A stretch of 64,000 nt of DNA from Thauera sp. (GCA_024235615.1 JACKMB010000002.1:658321-722320), one strand, 5' to 3'. Positions 44,014 through 58,295 are shown, counted from the first letter of the stretch. The notes: generated by a model not told the origin, from the sequence alone. A program made the numbers and translations.

Positions 44014-44384
44014 GGTCGTCTCCTCGTCGGGCGCAATGCGGCGCGAAAGGGGCTGCCGCAAGGTGAAGCAGGATCGCGTCTTCCGCCTGCTCGGCGGTGC
44101 CCGGCTCGCCTTCACGGGGTGCCGGGTCTGTACATGAGAACCCCATGATGGGTGGGAGTTCCACCCCTCGCGGCGCTTTTTCGTGAGCGGACGTGGACTC
44201 CGTCACGTCCCGCGTCGGGGCGCTCTCCGGGGCTGTTCTCGGGGGACGGGACAAGCGCAGTGCCTGTGCTAGAATGCCCGACTCAGTTCATTGTGCTCAC
44301 GCTGGCTAGGTGCGCCTCCGGTCCCCGCGAGTGTGCCGCAAGCGCCCGGCGGGAGCGTTTTTCAGACTTCTCAGGATCGACTCA
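44014..44384. other. Divergent regulatory gap between prkA and tig
   Basis: This 371-base gap has no gene. It contains the prkA leader with its GAGGAG site on the minus strand, and the tig promoter region on the plus strand. I looked for a sigma-54 site (GG-N10-GC) upstream of prkA and found no convincing one. The G-rich stretch 44,130-44,170 contains a short GGGTGG/CCACCC hairpin. Confidence 0.5.
44267..44275 (+). promoter_or_regulatory. Extended -10 promoter upstream of tig
   Basis: TGCTAGAAT matches the extended -10 pattern (TGnTATAAT) with one mismatch. It lies 110 bases before the tig start. No good -35 is seen 16-18 bases upstream, as is common for extended -10 promoters. This is prediction from pattern only. 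Confidence 0.5.
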
Positions 44385-45689
44385 ATGGAGCAGAACCAGG
44401 TAACCCCGAGCGCGCTCGAGCGCCGTATCGACATCTCCGTTTCGCTCGCGGACATCGAGAAAGAGGTGGATGCCCGCCTCAAGCGCATGGCGCGCACGGT
44501 GAAGATGCCGGGGTTCCGCCCGGGCAAGGTGCCGATGAAGATCGTCGCCCAGACCCATGGCGGCCAGGCCCGCGGCGAGGCCGTCGGTGCGGCGGTCGAG
44601 AAGGCCTTCGGCGAGAAGGTGCGCGCCGACAACCTGCGTGTCGCCGGCTATCCGAGCATCGAGCCGAAGGATGGCGCCGCCGAGGGTACGCTGGAATTCA
44701 CCGCCGTGTTCGAGGTGTACCCCGACGTGGTGGTGGGCGAGTTCGCCGGTCGCAAGATCGAGCGCCCGGTGCTGAACGTGGGTGACGCTGAGGTCGACAA
44801 GACCATCGAGGTCCTGCGCAAGCAGCGCACCGGCTTCAAGGCGGTCGAGCGCGCCGCCGCCGCGGGCGACCGCGTCGTGATCGATTTCACCGGTCGCATG
44901 GACGGCGAGGTGTTCGACGGCGGCCAGGCCCAGGACTTCCCCTTCGTGGTCGGCGCGGGCTCCATGCTCAAGGACTTCGAGGATGCCGTGGTCGGTCTCG
45001 CAGCCGGCGAGGGCAAGACCTTCGACATGACCTTCCCCGAGGACTACCATGCCGCCAATCTGGCCGGCAAGCAGGTCCAGTTCGAGATCACCGTCAAGGC
45101 GGTCGAGGAGCCGGTGCTGCCCGAGGTCGACGCCGACTTCGCGCGCTCGCTGGGCGTGGCCGACGGCGACGTCGCCAAGCTGCGCGAGGAGGTCAAGGGC
45201 AACCTGGAGCGCGAGGTCAAGCGTCGCATCCAGTCCCGCCTCAAGGAGCAGGTCATGGACGCGCTGATCGAGGTCGCCCCGATCGACGTGCCCAAGGCGC
45301 TGGTGCAGGCCGAGTCCAACCAGCTCGCCGACAACGCCCGCCGCGACCTCGAGATGCGCGGCCTCAAGACCAAGGACATCCCGGTCGATCCGTCGTGGTT
45401 CAAGGACCAGGCCGAGCGCCGCGTCAAGCTGGGCCTGATCATGGCCGAGCTGGTCAAGGCCAGCGAGCTGCACGCCAAGCCCGAGCAGATCCGCGCCCTG
45501 GTCGAGGAGATGGCGCAAAGTTACGAGGATCCTTCGGAACTCGTGCGCTGGTATTACGCTCAACCGGAACGTCTGGCGCAGGCCGAGGCGGTGGTCATCG
45601 AAGACAACGTCGTCGAGTGGGTCTGCGCCAAGGCCGACACTTCCGACAAGGAAGTGGCGTTCGACGAACTGATGGGCAACGCGGCCTGA
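44385..45689 (+). CDS. tig: Trigger factor, ribosome-bound chaperone and prolyl isomerase
   Basis: Trigger factor binds nascent chains at the ribosome exit tunnel. The 434-residue protein has the ribosome-binding domain with the signature MPGFRPGKVP near 44-53, a PPIase domain near 150-245 with GDRVVIDFTGRMDGEVFDGG and FPFVVGAGSMLKDFEDAVVG, and a helical C-terminal arm. ATG 44385 is preferred; the frame upstream contains no similarity. It heads the block tig-clpP-clpX, the arrangement conserved through proteobacteria. Confidence 0.97.
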   Translation: MEQNQVTPSALERRIDISVSLADIEKEVDARLKRMARTVKMPGFRPGKVPMKIVAQTHGGQARGEAVGAAVEKAFGEKVRADNLRVAGYPSIEPKDGAAEGTLEFTAVFEVYPDVVVGEFAGRKIERPVLNVGDAEVDKTIEVLRKQRTGFKAVERAAAAGDRVVIDFTGRMDGEVFDGGQAQDFPFVVGAGSMLKDFEDAVVGLAAGEGKTFDMTFPEDYHAANLAGKQVQFEITVKAVEEPVLPEVDADFARSLGVADGDVAKLREEVKGNLEREVKRRIQSRLKEQVMDALIEVAPIDVPKALVQAESNQLADNARRDLEMRGLKTKDIPVDPSWFKDQAERRVKLGLIMAELVKASELHAKPEQIRALVEEMAQSYEDPSELVRWYYAQPERLAQAEAVVIEDNVVEWVCAKADTSDKEVAFDELMGNAA

Positions 45690-45709
45690 GGTCGCAGAGG
45701 GTCTGACGA

Positions 45710-46348
45710 ATGATGCAAGGAACACCCCAGCACAGCAGCGACTGGAACCCGGTCGGTCTCGGCCTGGTCCCGATGGTGGTCGAACAGAGCGGTCGCGGCG
45801 AGCGCGCCTACGACATCTATTCGCGCCTTCTGAAGGAGCGGGTGGTGTTCCTCGTCGGCCCGGTCAACGACGTCACCGCCAACCTGATCGTCGCCCAGCT
45901 GCTCTTCCTCGAGTCCGAGAATCCGGACAAGGACATCTACTTCTACATCAACTCGCCCGGCGGCTCGGTGACCGCCGGCATGGCGATCTACGACACCATG
46001 CAGTTCATCAAGCCGAACGTCAGCACGCTGTGCATCGGCCAGGCGGCGAGCATGGGCGCCTTCCTGCTGGCGGCGGGCGAGAAGGGCAAGCGCTTCATCC
46101 TGCCCAATTCGCGCGTGATGATCCACCAGCCGCTCGGCGGCTTCCAGGGGCAGGCCTCGGACATCGAGATCCACGCTCGCGAGATCCTCTACCTGCGCTC
46201 GCGCCTCAACGACATGCTGTCCAAGCACACCGGGCAGCCGCTCGAGCGCATCGAGAAGGACACCGATCGCGACAACTTCATGTCGGCGACGGCGGCCGTC
46301 GAGTACGGCCTGGTCGACAAGGTGCTGACCAGCCGCGACGACACCTGA
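45710..46348 (+). CDS. clpP: ATP-dependent Clp protease proteolytic subunit
   Basis: ClpP forms the two-ring serine protease chamber used with ClpX or ClpA. The 212-residue protein (211 if the second Met is used) has [20 protein letters not shown], the nucleophile Ser114 in [11 protein letters not shown], His139 in MIHQPLGG and the Asp in DTDRDNF, so the triad is complete. The first 15 or so residues are a propeptide of normal size. It starts 20 bases after tig and 18 bases before clpX. Confidence 0.97.
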   Translation: MMQGTPQHSSDWNPVGLGLVPMVVEQSGRGERAYDIYSRLLKERVVFLVGPVNDVTANLIVAQLLFLESENPDKDIYFYINSPGGSVTAGMAIYDTMQFIKPNVSTLCIGQAASMGAFLLAAGEKGKRFILPNSRVMIHQPLGGFQGQASDIEIHAREILYLRSRLNDMLSKHTGQPLERIEKDTDRDNFMSATAAVEYGLVDKVLTSRDDT

Positions 46349-46366
46349 TTTCTGGAGAACCCCCAC

Positions 46367-47635
<1,269 letters not shown>

Positions 47636-47690
47636 GCGCGGCGTACCACCACCGCCCGATCCGGCGACGCCGGCTCCGTCCGGCCGGCCG

Positions 47691-47718
47691 CTTGAATTTC
47701 CGGGTCACGCCCTCACAT
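47691..47718 (+). promoter_or_regulatory. Possible heat-shock (sigma-32) promoter of lon
   Basis: CTTGAA at 47691-47696 and CCCTCACAT at 47710-47718, separated by 13 bases, resemble the sigma-32 elements CTTGAAA and CCCCATnT. The -35 match is good and the -10 match is partial. lon is a classic heat-shock gene. The -10 lies inside the terminator stem described next. Confidence 0.4.
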
Positions 47719-47732
47719 GGGTGTGACCTTTT
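47703..47732 (+). terminator. Intrinsic terminator after clpX, just before lon
   Basis: GGTCACGCCC (47703-47712) pairs with GGGTGTGACC (47719-47728) around TCACAT, a 10-bp stem with one G-T pair, followed by TTTT at 47729-47732. It would end tig-clpPX transcripts 20 bases before the lon start codon. Confidence 0.75.
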
Positions 47733-47751
47733 GCTTGAGGAAACCTAGAAA

Positions 47752-50175
<2,424 letters not shown>

Positions 50176-50210
50176 TTTGTCCCGGCCTCCGGGCCGGTGT
50201 TGCATCCAGT

Positions 50211-50247
50211 AAAAGCCGTGCTGCCCCCAGGGTGCAGCACGGCTTTT
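50211..50247. terminator. Bidirectional intrinsic terminator between lon and the LLM gene
   Basis: AAAAGCCGTGCTGC (50211-50224) is the exact reverse complement of GCAGCACGGCTTTT (50234-50247), a 14-bp stem with a 9-base loop and A/T ends. It can terminate both lon (+) and the convergent flavin oxidoreductase (-). Confidence 0.92.
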
Positions 50248-50268
50248 CCGTTTTGCTCGGGTGTGCGC

Positions 50269-51291
50269 TCAGGCGCCTGCCACGGTGTCCTCCACCGGCA
50301 GTCCCCATGCGCGCGCGACGAGCTCCAACGAGCGCAGGCGGGCGCCGTGGTCGAAGATCTGCGCGGTGAGGATCAGCTCGTTCGCTCCGGTACGCTCGAT
50401 CAGGGTCTCCAGCTGCTGGCGAACGGTGTCGGGGGCGCCCACTGCCGAGCAGGCGAGCGACTGCTCGGCGAAGGCGAGCTCGGAGGTAGACCAATCGGTG
50501 TCGACGAAGGCCTCCGGAGGCTGCAGCTGCCCGCGCACCCCGCGTGCCATCGCGGCGAAGCGCAGCTGCAGGGAGCGCAGCAGGTACTCCGCCTCGGCGT
50601 CGGTGTCGGCGGCGATCGCGTTGGCGGCAACCGCGAACCAGGGCTTGTCGAGCTGGGCGGAGGGACGGAAGTTGCTGCGGTAGAGGTCGACCGCCTCGAA
50701 CAGGAAGCGCGGTGCGAAGTGCGAGGCGAAGGCGAAGGGCAGGCCGAGCCGGGCGGCGAGTTCGGCACCGTAGAAGCTCGAGCCGAGCAGCCACAGCGGC
50801 ACCTGCAGCCCTTCGCCGGGCACCGCGCGTACGGCCTGCCCGGGCCCGGCCGGCTGGAAGTAGGACTGCAGTTCGAGCACGTCCTGCGGGAAGTGGTCGT
50901 CGCTGCCGACCAGATTGCGCCGCAGCGCGCGCGCGGTGGTCTGGTCGGTGCCCGGAGCACGTCCGAGGCCGAGGTCGATCCGGCCAGGAAAGAGCGACTC
51001 CAGGGTGCCGAACTGTTCGGCAATGACCAGCGGTGCATGGTTGGGCAGCATGATGCCGCCGGCGCCGACGCGGATGCGGCGGGTCGCGCCGGCGATGTGT
51101 CCGATCACCACCGCGGTTGCGGCGCTGGCGATGCCGGTCATGTTGTGGTGTTCGGCGAGCCAGTAGCGGGTATAGCCGCAGCGATCGGCGAGCTGGGCGA
51201 GTTCGCGCGTGTTGCGCAGCGCATCTGCCGGCGTGCTGCCGGCGGTGATCGGTGCGAGATCGAGCACCGAGAGCGGGACGGAGGAGGGCAT
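50269..51291 (-). CDS. Luciferase-like (LLM class) FMN-dependent oxidoreductase
   Basis: This is a 340-residue bacterial luciferase-family protein. Family blocks are [17 protein letters not shown] at the start, [23 protein letters not shown] near 43-65, [26 protein letters not shown] and [14 protein letters not shown] near 103-116. This matches the subgroup (YhbW/MsnO8-like) of flavin-dependent oxidoreductases of unknown substrate. ATG 51291 is chosen because family similarity starts 8 residues later; the much longer open frame upstream is a shadow. No partner flavin reductase lies nearby. Confidence 0.88.
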   Translation of the reverse strand: MPSSVPLSVLDLAPITAGSTPADALRNTRELAQLADRCGYTRYWLAEHHNMTGIASAATAVVIGHIAGATRRIRVGAGGIMLPNHAPLVIAEQFGTLESLFPGRIDLGLGRAPGTDQTTARALRRNLVGSDDHFPQDVLELQSYFQPAGPGQAVRAVPGEGLQVPLWLLGSSFYGAELAARLGLPFAFASHFAPRFLFEAVDLYRSNFRPSAQLDKPWFAVAANAIAADTDAEAEYLLRSLQLRFAAMARGVRGQLQPPEAFVDTDWSTSELAFAEQSLACSAVGAPDTVRQQLETLIERTGANELILTAQIFDHGARLRSLELVARAWGLPVEDTVAGA

Positions 51292-51594
51292 GGAAGTATC
51301 ACTTGGAGCCGGGCCTTTCATTACGCCACAGAGCTGCGGTGCGTGCCAGCATGGAGCGCGCGCCAGCAGGCTTGCACGGCGTGATACGCTTGACCGGGTC
51401 GGGTTGCAGGTGTCTGTTGCGGCGCGCGAGCTACCCGTAACGGGCGCACATCGCGGAATACGGTAATTGAGGCGAAGGGTTTTTTTTGACACCATTCGGC
51501 CCCTGCGGAATTGCCGGTCGATCCGCTGCTTTGCCCGAGACCCATGCGGCAAGGGCGCGAAGAAGCCAACAACAAACCAATCGAGGAGTTCTGG
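51292..51594. other. Divergent gap between LLM gene and ABC transporter
   Basis: This 303-base gap has no gene. A run of eight T lies at about 51480-51487, and a perfect -35 hexamer TTGACA at 51486-51491, but the base 17 downstream (AATTGC) is a poor -10. GAGGAG precedes the transporter gene. No ArgR-type box was recognised. Confidence 0.45.
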
Positions 51595-52386
51595 ATGAAA
51601 AAATACGCCCTTCTGTGCGCAGTGCTTGCCCTTCACGCCGGTGCCAGTTTCGCCAAGGACTGGAACGAGATCCGCATGGCGTCCGAAGGCGCTTATCCCC
51701 CGTTCAACACCACCACGGCCGACGGCAGCATGGCGGGCTTCGACATCGACATCGGCAACGCCCTGTGCGAAGAGATGAAGGCGAAGTGCACCTGGGTGAA
51801 GCAGGAATGGGACGGCATGATCCCGGCGCTGGTCTCGCGCAAGTTCGACGCCATCATCGCCTCGATGTCGATCACCGAGGAACGCAAGGCCAAGGTCGAC
51901 TTCACCGACAAATACTATGCCTCGCCGCTCGCCCTGATCGCGAAGAAGGGCTCCGAGCTGCGTCCCGACCTCGAGCTGCTCAAGGGCAAGAAGGTCGGCG
52001 TGCAGCGCGGTACGGTGTCGGACAACTTCGCCACCAAGTACTGGGACGGCAAGGGTCTGCAGATCGTGCGTTACGCCAAGCAGGACGAGGCCTACCTCGA
52101 CCTGCGTGCCGGGCGCCTGGATGCAGCCTTCGTCGACTATCTCGAGGCCTACGGCGGTTTCCTGACCAAGCCCGAGGGCGAGGGCTACGACGTGGCGGGC
52201 GATCGCCTGTTCGGTCGCAATGCCGAGGAGAAGGCGGTGATCGGCGAGGGCATCGGCATCGCGGTGCGCAAGCGCGACAAGGAACTCACCGAGAAGCTCA
52301 ACCAGGCCCTCGCGGCGATTCGTGCCAACGGCAAGTACGACGCGATCCAGAAGAAGTACTTCCCGATGGACATCTACGGCAACTGA
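51595..52386 (+). CDS. Periplasmic basic amino acid binding protein of an ABC transporter
   Basis: This 263-residue protein has a Sec signal ([20 protein letters not shown], cleaved after about residue 20) and the amino-acid binding fold: [54 protein letters not shown] and [12 protein letters not shown]. This family binds histidine, lysine, arginine or ornithine. The arginase gene four steps away makes arginine or ornithine most likely. GAGGAG lies upstream. Two permeases and an ATPase follow on the same strand. Confidence 0.93.
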   Translation: MKKYALLCAVLALHAGASFAKDWNEIRMASEGAYPPFNTTTADGSMAGFDIDIGNALCEEMKAKCTWVKQEWDGMIPALVSRKFDAIIASMSITEERKAKVDFTDKYYASPLALIAKKGSELRPDLELLKGKKVGVQRGTVSDNFATKYWDGKGLQIVRYAKQDEAYLDLRAGRLDAAFVDYLEAYGGFLTKPEGEGYDVAGDRLFGRNAEEKAVIGEGIGIAVRKRDKELTEKLNQALAAIRANGKYDAIQKKYFPMDIYGN

Positions 52387-52491
52387 TCGCCCTGATCGAC
52401 CGCGGCCGCGTTCGTGCGGGCCGCGGCCTTTCCCTGCCGCGCGCTCGCCTGAGCGGGGGCGTGCGCGTCTTTCACTCCGAATCGGTGCGCC

Positions 52492-53184
52492 ATGGATGCC
52501 CTGATCGAATACTCCCCCAGCCTGCTCGCCGGCGCCTGGGTCACGCTCAAGGTGGCGCTGGTGTCGGTGCTGCTCGCGCTGGTGACCGGCCTGATCGGGG
52601 CCGCCTGCAAGCTGTCGGGTTTCCTGCCGCTGCGTTTGTGGACCATGCTCTACACCACGGTGATGCGCGGCGTGCCCGATCTGGTGATGATGCTGCTGGT
52701 GTTTTATGGCGGGCAGGTGCTGCTCAACCTCGTCATCGACCACTTCGGCTGGGACTTCATCGAGATCGACCCCTTCGTGGCCGGCGTGCTGACGATCGGG
52801 CTGATCTTCGGCGCCTATTTCACCGAGACCTTCCGCGGCGCCTTCCTCGCCGTGTCTGCGGGCCAGCTCGAGGCCGGGCGCGCCTACGGCATGAGCACCT
52901 GGCAGGTCTTTCGCCGCATCCTGTTCCCGCAGATGCTGCGCTTCGCCCTGCCGGGCATCGGCAACAACTGGCTGGTGCTGCTCAAGAGCACCGCGATCGT
53001 GTCCATGATCGGCCTCTCCGACATGACGCGGATCGCCGACCAGGCCGGGCGCTCGACGCACCAGCCCTTCACCTTCTATCTCGCGGTCTGCGTGCTCTAC
53101 CTGGCGATGACCGCGCTGTCGAGCTACGGCCTCGGCGTGCTCATGCGGCGCTACAGCGCCGGTGTGCGCGAGACCCAGGTCTGA
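52492..53184 (+). CDS. Amino acid ABC transporter permease (HisQ/ArtQ type)
   Basis: This 230-residue inner-membrane permease starts [20 protein letters not shown]. It has about five helices and the EAA loop [25 protein letters not shown] near 122-146 (read in pieces), which docks to the ATPase. Other blocks are [18 protein letters not shown] and [18 protein letters not shown]. It pairs with the next permease as a heterodimer. The gap to the binding-protein gene is 105 bases, and to the next permease 11. Confidence 0.93.
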   Translation: MDALIEYSPSLLAGAWVTLKVALVSVLLALVTGLIGAACKLSGFLPLRLWTMLYTTVMRGVPDLVMMLLVFYGGQVLLNLVIDHFGWDFIEIDPFVAGVLTIGLIFGAYFTETFRGAFLAVSAGQLEAGRAYGMSTWQVFRRILFPQMLRFALPGIGNNWLVLLKSTAIVSMIGLSDMTRIADQAGRSTHQPFTFYLAVCVLYLAMTALSSYGLGVLMRRYSAGVRETQV

Positions 53185-53195
53185 GGGGGGCGCCC

Positions 53196-53930
53196 ATGGA
53201 ACTCTTCGACCTCAGCGTCATCACCGGCAGCCTGCCCCAGTTCTGGCGCGGCCTGTGGATGACCCTCCAGCTCACCGGCTTCGCGCTGCTGTTCGGCTTC
53301 TTCGCGGCGATCCCGCTTGCGGTTCTGCGCCTGTCCCCCAATCGCCTCGTGGCGGCCCCGGTCGCCGCCTACACCTACTTCTTCCGCGGCACGCCGATGC
53401 TGGTGCAGTTGCTGCTGGTGTATTACGGCGCCTCGCAGTGGGAATGGATGCGCGCAGCCTGGGAGGCCGGGCATCCGGTGTGGACGCTGTTCCGCGAGCC
53501 CTACTTCTGCGCCTTGTTCGCCTTCGGCCTCAACACCTGCGCCTACACCGTAGAGATCCTCGCCGGCAGCATGCGCAACACCCCGCACGGTGAGCTCGAG
53601 GCGGCCAAGGCGATGGGCATGACGCGGTTGAAGGCGCTGCAGCGCATCGTGATCCCGTCGGCGCTGCGGCGCATGATCCCCGCCTACAGCAACGAAGTGA
53701 TCCTGATGCTGCAGGGTTCGGCGATCGCCAGCGCGGTGACCCTGGTCGACCTCACCGGCGCGGCGCGCGATGTGTATTCCCGCCACTTCGCGCCCTTCGA
53801 GGCCTTCGTCTTCGTCGGCCTGATCTACCTCGCGCTCACCTTCGTGCTGGTGGGCCTGTTCAAGCTCGCCGAGCACCGCTGGCTCGCCCACCTGGCGCCT
53901 CGCAAGGCGGAGGCGGGAAGGCAGTCCTGA
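53196..53930 (+). CDS. Amino acid ABC transporter permease (HisM/ArtM type)
   Basis: This 244-residue permease starts [20 protein letters not shown]. It has the pore segment [20 protein letters not shown] near 64-83, the EAA loop [20 protein letters not shown] near 131-150, and [19 protein letters not shown]. It works with the preceding permease. ATG 53196 is chosen because it follows the previous stop by 11 bases; the longer frame upstream is a shadow of the previous two genes. GGGGGGCGCCC precedes it. Confidence 0.93.
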   Translation: MELFDLSVITGSLPQFWRGLWMTLQLTGFALLFGFFAAIPLAVLRLSPNRLVAAPVAAYTYFFRGTPMLVQLLLVYYGASQWEWMRAAWEAGHPVWTLFREPYFCALFAFGLNTCAYTVEILAGSMRNTPHGELEAAKAMGMTRLKALQRIVIPSALRRMIPAYSNEVILMLQGSAIASAVTLVDLTGAARDVYSRHFAPFEAFVFVGLIYLALTFVLVGLFKLAEHRWLAHLAPRKAEAGRQS

Positions 53931-54042
53931 TCAACCCCGCCGCGAGTGCTGCGCCCCCACCGTCGCCGATCCGCGGCGATGCCGAGCGCTAACCCGCGGC
54001 GACACGCCGGGCGCCTCGCAGGCCCCCAAGCAAGAGAACAAC

Positions 54043-54825
<783 letters not shown>

Positions 54826-54850
54826 CCGGCGCCGGGACGCCCGGCTGTGT

Positions 54851-55783
54851 TCAGCGGTAGTTGCGGTGCATGCGCATCAGCGTGCTCTTGCCGAACAGGC
54901 TCTCCACCAGGTCGACCGCGAGCTCGGCGGTCATGTTGCAGTGGTCGAGCGCCGGGTTGAGCTCGACGATGTCGAGCGAGGCGAGCTGGCCAGTGTCGGC
55001 GATCATCTCCATGCACAGCTCGGCCTCGCGGTAGGTCGGCCCGCCGCGCACGGTGGTGCCGACGCCGGGCGCGATCGTCGGGTCGAGGAAGTCCACGTCC
55101 AGGCTGACGTGCAGGTGGGTGTTCGCGTCCACGCCGGCGAGCGCCTGCTCCATGGTCGCGCGCATGCCGATCTCGTCGATGTAGCGCATGTCGAAGACCT
55201 CGACGCGCAGCTCGTGCAGGAAGCGCTTCTCGCCCTCATCCACGCTGCGAATGCCGATCTGGCGGATCTGCGCAGGCGCCACCGCCGGGATGTGGCCGCC
55301 GATGCCGGTGAGCAGCTCGGGGCCGTGGCCGCACAGGCAAGCCATGGGCATGCCGTGGATGTTGCCCGAGGGCGTCATCGTGGCCGTATTGAGGTCGGCG
55401 TGGGCGTCGAACCACAGCACGCGCAGCTTGCGACCGGTCTCGCGGCAGCGCCGTGCCACCGCGCTGATCGAGCCGATGGCGAGGCAGTGATCGCCGCCAA
55501 GCATGATCGGCACGCGACCCTCGGCCAGTTCGGCGTATACCGCCTCATGCACCGCGCCGTTCCATGCCGCGACCTCGTCGAGATGGCGGAAGCCATCCAC
55601 CGCCGGCAGTTCCGGGTTCGACGGGCCGGCGAGGTTGCCGCAATCGCGCACTTCGGCGCCGAAGGCGGCGATCGCTCGCCCCAGTCCGGCGACCCGCAAG
55701 GCCTCGGGCCCCATGCTCGCTCCACGCACGCCTGCACCCACGTCGGTGGGCACCCCGATCAGACTGACTTTGAGATTTTCCAT
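54851..55783 (-). CDS. rocF: Arginase
   Basis: Arginase hydrolyses arginine to ornithine and urea. The 310-residue ureohydrolase starts MENLKVSLIGVPTDVGAGVRG and has the manganese motifs GGDHCLAIGSI near 96-106, WFDAHADLNT near 123-132 and SLDVDFLDPTIAPGVGT near 227-243. The SLDVDxxDP form and the MGPEALRVAGL segment favour arginase over agmatinase. It converges with the amino-acid ABC genes, 25 bases from the ATPase gene, supporting arginine import followed by degradation. Confidence 0.92.
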   Translation of the reverse strand: MENLKVSLIGVPTDVGAGVRGASMGPEALRVAGLGRAIAAFGAEVRDCGNLAGPSNPELPAVDGFRHLDEVAAWNGAVHEAVYAELAEGRVPIMLGGDHCLAIGSISAVARRCRETGRKLRVLWFDAHADLNTATMTPSGNIHGMPMACLCGHGPELLTGIGGHIPAVAPAQIRQIGIRSVDEGEKRFLHELRVEVFDMRYIDEIGMRATMEQALAGVDANTHLHVSLDVDFLDPTIAPGVGTTVRGGPTYREAELCMEMIADTGQLASLDIVELNPALDHCNMTAELAVDLVESLFGKSTLMRMHRNYR

Positions 55784-56039
55784 GGCGGCGAATTTACCTC
55801 AGGTCCCGCCGTGATGGCAGGGGTGGCCTTGCGATGTGGTCGGGATTGACGGGGTGGCCCCGGAGCGTGTATTCATTGCGCCTTTTTTGGCGGCGGGGAT
55901 CATCGCCCGCGTGCGCCGGGGCGCCGGGATCCCGGCGCGAGAGCGGGCAGCGCCGGCCCCCTGGAGTATTCGTGTCTTCGGTTTCACTTGCTTTTTCCCC
56001 CTTCTCCTTTTTCAAGCCGGCGGCAGCCCGGGGGGCGCG

Positions 56040-56948
56040 ATGAGGCGCGCGCAGGCGAACGGCCTGCTGCTCGTCGCGGCGCTGATCTGGGGCACCGCCT
56101 TCGTGGCCCAGCAGACCGGCATGCGCGACGTCGGCCCCTTCACCTTCACCGGCTCGCGCTTCCTCTTCGGCGCCGTGATGATCGCGCCGCTCGCCTTCAT
56201 GGAGCTGCGCCGGCTCGGCCGCCGCGGCACATTCCTGGACGTGCGCGACCTGCTCGCATGCGCGTTGCTCGGCGCGGTGCTGTTCCTCGGTGCCGCGCTG
56301 CAGCAGATCGGCATCATGAGCACCACCGTGAGCAATGCCGGCTTCCTCACCGCGCTCTACGTCCCGCTTGTGCCGATCGCGGGGGCGCTGCTGCTGCGCG
56401 AGCGCTCGCACTGGTCGGTGTGGCCTGCGAGCCTGGGCTGCCTGGGCGGCACTTACCTCCTCGGCGGCGGCAGCCTGTCGGCGCTCACGGTGGGCGACCT
56501 GTGGGTGATCGCGAGCGCACTGTTCTGGGCCGCCCACGTCATGCTGGTCGGGCGCGTGGCCGCGCGCAAGGGCGCCTCGGTGACGGTGGCGATGCTGCAG
56601 TTCCTCGTGGTCGGCGTGCTCGGCATGGCGGTCGGCCTCGGCACGGAGGAGGTGTCGACGGTGGCGCTCGAGCGTGCGCTGCCGTCGATCGCCTACGCCG
56701 GCATCCTGTCGGTGGGCGTGGGCTTCACGCTGCAGGTGGTGGCGCAGCGTCACACCCCTGCGGCCGACGCTGCCATCCTGCTGAGCTGCGAGACCTTGTT
56801 CGCCGCCCTCGCCGGGCGCCTGGTGCTGGGCGAGACGCTCACCGTCGCGCAGATGTCCGGCGGCCTGCTGATCTTCGCCTGCGTGCTGGCGGTGCAGATC
56901 CTGCCCTTGTGGCGGGCGCGGCGCGCGGTGGCGGTGGAGGCCGGCTGA
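56040..56948 (+). CDS. EamA/DMT family membrane exporter
   Basis: This is a 302-residue protein with about ten membrane helices in two EamA halves. The first opens GLLLVAALIWGTAFVAQQ and includes FTFTGSRFLFGAV; the second covers about 150-290 and includes DLWVIASALFWAAHVMLVGR and SCETLFAALAGRLVLGETL. DMT proteins export small metabolites or amino acids; the substrate is not visible. ATG 56040 is preferred because the helix pattern starts there; ATG 55836 would add an unconvincing stretch. It sits between the arginase and MFS genes but may be independent. Confidence 0.88.
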   Translation: MRRAQANGLLLVAALIWGTAFVAQQTGMRDVGPFTFTGSRFLFGAVMIAPLAFMELRRLGRRGTFLDVRDLLACALLGAVLFLGAALQQIGIMSTTVSNAGFLTALYVPLVPIAGALLLRERSHWSVWPASLGCLGGTYLLGGGSLSALTVGDLWVIASALFWAAHVMLVGRVAARKGASVTVAMLQFLVVGVLGMAVGLGTEEVSTVALERALPSIAYAGILSVGVGFTLQVVAQRHTPAADAAILLSCETLFAALAGRLVLGETLTVAQMSGGLLIFACVLAVQILPLWRARRAVAVEAG

Positions 56949-56958
56949 GGCGGGTCTC

Positions 56959-58197
56959 TCAGTCCGCCGCACCGCCGGCCGGCGCCGGCAGTCGACGCAG
57001 CCACAGCGCGCATGCGCCGGTGAGTAGCACGCACAGCCCCACCAGCGCGGCCACGCCCTCCCATCGCCAGTCGGTCCAGGCGGTGCCGGCGAGGCTGCCG
57101 AGCACGCTGGCGCCCAGGTAGTAGCTCGACAGGTAGAGTGCCGAGGCGAGCGCGCGGCGTTCGCCGGCGCGCCGTCCCACCCAGCCGCTGGCGAGCGCGT
57201 GTGCGGCGAAGAAACCGAAGGTGAACACGCCGACCCCGGCGATCACCAGCCACAGCGGCTGCGCCAGCGTGAGCAGGAGCCCGGCGCCCATGACCGCGAC
57301 CATCGGCCACAGTACCTTGCGCCGGCCGCGGCGCTCGGCGAGGCGGCCGCTCGCCGCGGAGGCCCAGGTGCCGACGAGGTAGAGCAGGAAGATCGCCCCG
57401 ATCGCGCTCTGGCCCAGCCCGTAGGGCGCTTCGAGCAGGCGGAAGCCGAGGAAGTTGTACAGGCCGACGAAGCCGCCCATGGCGAGGAAGGCGACCAGGA
57501 ACAGTGCCGGCAGGCCGGGGTCGCGGTAGATCGCCAGGGTGTCGGCGAAGATGCGCGCCGGTGTGGCGGCGCGCGCGCGAAAGTTGCGCGAGGCCGGAAG
57601 GCGTTGCCAGAACACCAGCGCCGAGATCACGCCGAGCACGCCGATCACCCCGAGCGCGACCCGCCACGAGCTCCAGTCCGTGAGCAGCGCGGCGACGAAG
57701 CGCCCGCTCATGCCGCCGAGCGCGTTGCCGGCGATGTACAGCCCCATCGCGCGCGCCTGCGCGCCCGGGGCGATCTCCTCGCCGATGTAGGCCATCGCGG
57801 CGGCGGGGAGCCCGGCGATCACCCCGCCGAGGAGCGCACGCAAGACCAGCAGCGCGCCGAAGTCGGGCGCGAAGGCGGTGGCGAGCGCGAGCAGGGCGGC
57901 GATCGCGAGCGCCGCCTTCATGACCTGCTGGCGGCCGAGGCGGTCGGCAAGCACGCTGCCCGGGATCAGCATCAGCGCGAGCCCCGCGGTGGTGGCGGAC
58001 ACCGTCAGGCTGGCGCTCGCCGCGCCGACGTCGAACTCGGCGGCGAGCAGCGGCAGCAGGGGCTGGGTGCTGTAGACCATCGCGAAGGTCGCGAAGCCGC
58101 CGACGAACATCGCCAGGTTGGCGCGCCGGTAGCCGGGCGTGCCGGCCTCGAGCTGGGTCGGCACTGGCGGGGGTCTTTCGGCGGGAAGGGCGGGCAT
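56959..58197 (-). CDS. MFS transporter (YnfM-like exporter)
   Basis: This is a 412-residue, 12-helix major facilitator protein. Features are FVGGFATFAMVYSTQPLLPLLA near 31-52, the loop motif GSVLADRLGRQQVM near 83-96 (GxLaDRxGRr type), and GYSMG-like GNALGGMSGRFVAALL. It resembles YnfM-type sugar or drug exporters. ATG 58197 is preferred; the ATG at 58266 lies in the regulator's promoter. It diverges from a LysR gene that probably controls it. Confidence 0.88.
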   Translation of the reverse strand: MPALPAERPPPVPTQLEAGTPGYRRANLAMFVGGFATFAMVYSTQPLLPLLAAEFDVGAASASLTVSATTAGLALMLIPGSVLADRLGRQQVMKAALAIAALLALATAFAPDFGALLVLRALLGGVIAGLPAAAMAYIGEEIAPGAQARAMGLYIAGNALGGMSGRFVAALLTDWSSWRVALGVIGVLGVISALVFWQRLPASRNFRARAATPARIFADTLAIYRDPGLPALFLVAFLAMGGFVGLYNFLGFRLLEAPYGLGQSAIGAIFLLYLVGTWASAASGRLAERRGRRKVLWPMVAVMGAGLLLTLAQPLWLVIAGVGVFTFGFFAAHALASGWVGRRAGERRALASALYLSSYYLGASVLGSLAGTAWTDWRWEGVAALVGLCVLLTGACALWLRRLPAPAGGAAD

Positions 58198-58285
58198 GAG
58201 GTGATGACGGTGAGCGAGGGGGCGAATCGGGAGCGATCTTAGGATGGCATCAGATCTATCGTCCAATATATTCTGAGCGCTTCAT

Positions 58286-58295
58286 CCATATATGG
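58286..58295. promoter_or_regulatory. Palindrome in the LysR/MFS divergent region
   Basis: CCATATATGG is a perfect 10-bp palindrome nested in CGCTT...AAGCG arms (58278-58300, with two or three extra bases on the left). It lies just before the lysR start codon, where an autoregulatory operator could sit. No binding data can be read from sequence. Confidence 0.35.

Noticed and set aside
51486-51514. TTGACA as part of a full sigma-70 promoter for the ABC transporter
   Set aside because: The -35 is perfect, but no acceptable -10 lies 16-18 bases downstream, so it is noted only in the gap description.
50269-53061. 930-residue minus-strand frame running from the flavin oxidoreductase across the ABC transporter genes
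   Set aside because: Only the part from 51291 leftwards matches a protein family; the rest is antisense to the transporter genes.
55836-56039. N-terminal extension of the DMT exporter from ATG 55836
   Set aside because: The added 68 residues have no membrane pattern suited to the family; the normal EamA opening begins right after ATG 56040.
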